From contig JALGPY010000008.1 in the NCBI GenBank assembly GCA_023055425.1, positions 9,868,501-9,932,500 of the forward strand: a stretch of 64,000 nucleotides of DNA, in the 5' to 3' direction. Below are positions 60,019 to 64,000 of this stretch, piece after piece (the first letter of the stretch is position 1; each line of letters starts with the position of its first letter). A program made the position numbers and the translations under genes. This stretch comes from Linanthus parryae. Its lineage: Eukaryota; Streptophyta; Magnoliopsida; Ericales; Polemoniaceae. The notes beneath the pieces are model-generated. The model was not told the origin of the DNA. It was given only the letters and a program-made list of their open reading frames with translations, and searched no databases.

Positions 60019-60044
60019 CCCTCTCTCTCTCTCTCTCTCTCTCT
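60019..60044 (+). repeat. CT microsatellite in the RPS8 5' leader
   Basis: About 13 CT units, i.e. (GA)n in the sense of the gene, lie 30-55 bases upstream of the RPS8 start codon. They probably fall in the 5' UTR or core promoter. GA-rich leaders are common in plant ribosomal-protein genes. Confidence 0.85.
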
Positions 60045-60110
60045 GTGGTTGGGGAAGGTCTGAACTCGGCTTTGAGATGAAATGGAGAAACCCTCTGATA
60101 TGTGTGAAGT

Positions 60111-60181
60111 AAACCCTAGCGTGATGGGCCAATGTGGTTGTCGAAGTCCATTTGGGCCGGCCCAAAGAGTGAAAAGGCCCA
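60111..60181 (-). promoter_or_regulatory. RPS8 promoter: telo-box and four site II elements
   Basis: A telo-box AAACCCTA lies at 60111-60118. Site II elements (TGGGCC or GGCCCA) lie at 60125-60130, 60153-60158, 60159-60164 and 60176-60181. They sit 120-190 bases upstream of the RPS8 ATG. In plants telo-box plus site II is the known signature of ribosomal-protein promoters; site II is bound by TCP factors and drives expression in dividing cells. Binding here is inferred from motif only. Confidence 0.85.
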
Positions 60182-60458
60182 ACGTAAATAAATAGTTTTC
60201 AGAAAAGAATGCACTATATTCTATGTTTCAAACCAGGTACCACTATTGACTGGGTCACTTTAACCGGGTGATTTTGATAGCAAAATGATGTAAATTTTGG
60301 ATAATTTTTCATGGTGTTGTAGAGTAAAAATTGCTCTATAACACAGTGAAAAAATTAACAAAAAATTGCATCATTTTGCTATCAAAAATACCCAGTTAAA
60401 ATGACGCAGATGTGAGTCGAAAAATCAGGATGGGGAAGAAGAGCTGAGACGGAATGGA

Positions 60459-60694
60459 ACTCCATATGTACCATAATTTTAGTTTGTTTTTACTTTTGAG
60501 ACCATTTTGACTAAGTGGTTAGAGCAACAAAATGGCGCAATAATTTATCAATCTTTTCATATGTAGTAGACTTAAGATTACTCTACAAGATCATGAAAAA
60601 GTTAGCAAGCTCGTGATCGTTTTTTTACTCAAAATTATCTACTCAAAATGGCCTTAAAAATCAAAGGGGACTAAAATTACGGGATGGAGGGAGT
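60459..60694. mobile_element. Stowaway-like MITE
   Basis: The right end reads ACGGGATGGAGGGAGTAC, the inverse of GTACTCCCTCCATCCCGT. The left end is a degraded partner (ACCATAATTTTAGTTTG, then GAGACCATTTTGAC against the right-side inverse GGCCATTTTGAG). Length is about 235 bases. TA at the right edge fits the Stowaway target. Confidence 0.5.
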
Positions 60695-61085
60695 ACTTTG
60701 TATCAAACCATGAGGCGTGCAAGTGGATAGAATAGTCTATCGGGAGAGACAAAACTTATTTCGGTGATTTCTATGACTCGAATAGATTAGGTGACATCGC
60801 GGTGTAAACAGAAAAGCATGTTTGTGACTAAAAGTTACAATATATGACAACAATAGTTATGCGTTAATTTTATGCGAACACTATGATCACATGTAACATT
60901 TATTTATTAACCTCACGAATTCACGGTTGACAAGAAGTTAATAAATACGCGTATTTATTTTGTCTTTTAAGCCAATAGATCACTTTATCATAGAGTCGAT
61001 GTAGCTCTACAACACTAGAACTTGTCTTTCCCACATTATAGAGTCAATGTAGCTCTACAACACTATCAAAAGATCCACAAATTCT

Positions 61086-63600
61086 TTTTTTTTTTTTTTT
61101 TGCGTTACCATTTGAACTTCATTGATAGATAAACGAGAGTGATACATAGCGGTACAAAGGATCATCAAAATACATCCCACGAAACATAAACGCAACATAG
61201 ACAACTAGATACAACTAGAAACAAACCCGAACGCCAGAAACACCAGCATCAAGAACCACCAAAAGCTGGAACCAAACCCAAAAGAAAACCAAACCAGTCT
61301 AGGGTAACAAAAGATTACAAGAGAAAACCAACAATGAATATCATTACAAATCCATAAAACAAATTATGCATCAATGAATGGGATCACAGCAGACATAAGT
61401 TCATCATCTGGAATTGGAGGGAGGCCTTCACCAGCACCAACTTCAACATCAGCAGCACCTTAGGCAAGCCCAGCACCTCCACCATCCCCCACTGAGGCCA
61501 AGGCATGATTAGTAGACGATGCAAGAGCAGAGGAAGAAGCAAGAGTCGGGCTATCCACAGCATCTGAAGCAGACTTTGCACAAGCAAAATTAGCAGGTGG
61601 CAGCACAGCAAGAGGAAAAGCATCAGACACTTCCACCAAAGCTGGAGGAGCAAGATGGGAAACATGAGGAGCAAACTGAGGAACAAATTGAATCTGTCCG
61701 GGCCTCCAAGAGATATTTCATTTCTTAACTTCAACTCCAACCCATTGATTAGTAGCTTTGGGGGCCTCTGCCTTGGAAGAAACTTTCTGCCTCTTACCCT
61801 TCCCCTTGAGATTAGAGGGTTGATGCACATTTGTTTCTCTCTTCTTAACTGCCTTTTTGATTGCTGGAATTTGCACTGGTTTTGGCTTTGTTTGAGCCTT
61901 CCCCTTACCTTTTCCAACCACTTTCCTATTGATCGCCTGCTTCTCCATGTCCTTCTCTTTCTTGGTGTCCCCTCTTTTACCCCTGGAATTTTTTGGCACA
62001 GATGGACCACTCTCCTTCAAGATTCTGTCAATGTCTACCATATCTTGATTTCTTTGAGCAATCTCCACATCAGGTTCTGAGGTTAAGGAAGGGGAGAACT
62101 CTGGGGCTTTTATGGAGAAGCTTGCATGGTGCAGTTTCTTGAAGGTAGTTGGGAGTTGCCTCATTGTAGTTGATTTGGGTGAAGGACGAGAGAGGATGGG
62201 ACAAGAGAGGGATTGACCGGTAATGTTCTGCAAAATCTATTCTTGGAAGTGAATGTTGGTATTTATAGTGCAGATGGGTGGGAGACTTTTCAGTTCCTGC
62301 AACAAAGAGTCGCCTTTTTGAAACCCGAAGTGCATGTGTTTAATGAATGCTTGCTCGGAAATCCAATCAGCATTGAAACTGATTGGTTGTGTCTGTTGGG
62401 AAGAGGAAGCATTCATAGCACCGATTGGAAAGCATGCATGAATTTGGTAGGAGAGAGGAACCGGTTGAGGGGGGAAACTGGAACGATTGGAGAAACCCTG
62501 TGGATTGCTCATCCAACTTAGAGCTTTCACCTATAAAAGAGGGGTCACACCCAGTTCTGGGTTTTTTGGTGGTTTCATTGTGCAGAGGTTCTGAGGGAGG
62601 AGTAAAAAAAAAAATTCAGAGTCATTTGAAGATGACGAGTGATATGAGAGATGAGGGTTTGGTGGGACAGGGGCTCCTTGGTTAGGGTCTTGTAGGGTTG
62701 GGACATCACGAAAATCATAGACAGGGATGATACTGATATCAAATTTCAGGGTTCGGAAGGGTCCGTGCTTTGAGTGTAGTTTGAGCAAGTGAGTGAACAT
62801 TGTCCGTTGTGGTTTCACAAAGAAAGGGTAGGAAGAGAGATGGTGGGATTGCAGATACCGAGCTTCCAACTTCTCCAGGACTTCCACCAGGTTAGTGTTG
62901 CAATGCTTGTTATCATGCCCAATACATCCACACCTATAACACACTTTGAAGATTCGTTCGTAACTAAAAAATACACATTTTTTCTCTTCCTCCCCTGGGA
63001 CATTCACATAAGCCCCAGGGGTTAAAGCTTGATCCAAATAAACTCTGGCCCTAATCCTTAATCCATGCAAGGCTCTCACTCTTTCAAAAGACCAATCAAC
63101 TACAATTAAATCCCCTGCTAAGTTCCCCAACTTCTCAGCCGTAGCATGATCAAACCCTTCAAGAGAAATATTTGGAACTTGAAACCAAAGACCAGCTTTT
63201 GTGAAATCAATTTCAGAAGGAGTTTGATTGTTTTTCGTTTTTAAAAATCAGAGATAAGCCATGCATGGAAATGAGAGATTCATTGAGAAAGAAATCCTTA
63301 TCTTTAGGGTTTTGAAAATGAAAGAGATAAACATCATCTTTTTTCTCAATCCAAACTGACCCAAATGTTTTCCAAGACTTGCAGATAGCTTGTTGCATGA
63401 CGAGGGGGACAGAGAAGTTTTACCCAGAAATTTAGCAACCAGGGTGTGTTTCAAGATTTCCCGAAAAGTGAAGGCTCTGGTAGGATTCAATGAGACCACT
63501 GAACCCCTTTCATCAAGCCTTTCCTCCATGGAATCATTAGAAGAGGGGCTACTAGTATCAAATTGATAAGATTTAGACATTAAGATCAAAATGACAGATA
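61086..63600 (-). pseudogene. L1-type LINE with ORF1 only, A-tail at 61086-61102
   Basis: On the minus strand, from about 63589: MSKSYQFDTSSPSSNDSMEE, then, in another frame, QQAICKSWKTFGSVWIEKKD and VYLFHFQNPKDKDFFL (DUF4283-like). A further frame reads GLWFQVPNISLEGFDHATAE, VVDWSFERVRALHG and the zinc knuckle CYRCGCIGHDNKHC (CX2CX4HX4C). The C-terminal part (62233-61718) is Lys/Pro-rich. This is the DUF4283/zf-CCHC_4 ORF1 of plant L1 elements, with at least three frameshifts. Only about 280 bases separate the ORF1 end from an A-tail (T run on the plus strand), so ORF2 (endonuclease/RT) is absent. The 5' end is probably near or beyond 63600. Confidence 0.75.
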
Positions 63601-64000
63601 GAGGAAGAAACTACAAAGAAGAAATTCAACAGAATGGAGCAAAGAGATAGAACAACTCTCACTATTTAGACACACTGAAGGGAAAAATAAAGAAGAAACC
63701 TGCAAGAAGAAGATATGATAAGATTTGATTAGCAACCTAAAATAATCAAATAATAACCAGCATCAAAAAGAGCCAATGCATGCAAATGGAATGATTTCAA
63801 AGATCTCGGTAGTGTGCAACAATGGAGTAAACCGTGAGTTACAAGGCAGTTAAATGATGACAATGTAGGTAGTAGGGTAATGGAGGTGCAACACACGAGA
63901 ATGAAAGAAGAGAAGAGAAGGTGAGAAGAAAGACAAATGACTGTGATTGGAAGCTGCGGCCAATTAGCAGCCAGTTAGTGGTGATGGAAGACGGAAGATT
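63601..64000. other. Window edge, no gene seen
   Basis: Purine-rich, with many AGAAGA strings. It may be the 5' UTR of the LINE on the minus strand or unrelated flank. No direct repeat of the A-tail flank (AATTTGTGGATC) was found here. Confidence 0.35.

Noticed and set aside
61384..62010. 208-codon minus frame rich in Leu
   Set aside because: Out of frame with the LINE ORF1 C-terminal region at 61718-62233, which reads as the Lys-rich tail; partly a shadow.

Overview
The window looks like nuclear DNA of a flowering plant, most likely a eudicot. It is AT-rich, its genes are intron-rich, and it is crowded with plant-type transposable elements: hAT, Mutator-like, PIF/Harbinger and Stowaway-like MITEs, a Helitron, Copia and Gypsy LTR pieces, and L1-type LINE fragments. 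Most long open frames here are shadows or decayed transposon protein. Only two genes are well supported.

Gene 1 (minus strand, 59989 to 56985) is cytosolic 40S ribosomal protein eS8 (RPS8). Five coding exons join to a clean 223-codon frame. Its promoter is the classic plant ribosomal-protein type, with a telo-box and four site II (TGGGCC/GGCCCA) elements. A second, broken copy of its exon 3 with intron flanks lies at 16495-16827. That copy is followed by a tandem duplication and a 1.4 kb Helitron.

Gene 2 (plus strand, 44046 to 52044) is one I do not recognise. It has about 14 short exons, nearly all of phase 0-0. Three pairs of a 24-codon module and a 25-codon module are repeated in tandem, followed by a proline-rich exon with an AT-hook-like core, low-complexity Ser/Asn exons, a basic KRPR/RKRR region and a short acidic tail. 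The joined frame is open for 373 codons. Relatives are scattered through the window: a relict module pair at 12882-13130, a 3' end at 38538-38873, module copies in both arms of a palindrome at 26.7-28.9 kb, and first-exon copies in both arms of a second palindrome at 29.3-32.6 kb. This dispersed, palindromic, module-expanding family is the most unusual thing in the window.

Layout. 0-2.65 kb: foldback element with a nested hAT element. 2.7-7.3 kb: old transposon debris. 7.3-13.1 kb: segmental duplication (partner 34.9-36.9 kb) interrupted by a young non-autonomous Copia-type element, ending in a relict of gene 2. 13.2-14.2 kb: hAT element with a nested MITE. 15.4-16.4 kb: palindromic Mutator-like element. 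16.4-18.9 kb: RPS8 exon 3 copy and Helitron. 19-26 kb: RNase H relics, tandem repeat, tRNA-like and SINE pieces. 26.2-32.6 kb: two palindromes mixed with LINE pieces. 32.6-34.2 kb: Gypsy LTR. 34.3-39 kb: GGATCCGA-rich repeat, duplicated segment, possible Pack-MULE, truncated gene 2 relative. 39-43.1 kb: duplicated flank, second foldback copy, MITEs. 44-52 kb: gene 2. 52.6-54.5 kb: PIF element, duplicated flank, RNase H relic. 55-56.3 kb: possible organelle DNA. 57-60.2 kb: RPS8. 61-63.6 kb: LINE with ORF1 only.

All calls come from reading the sequence. Identity percentages, expression and family names for gene 2 need computation.
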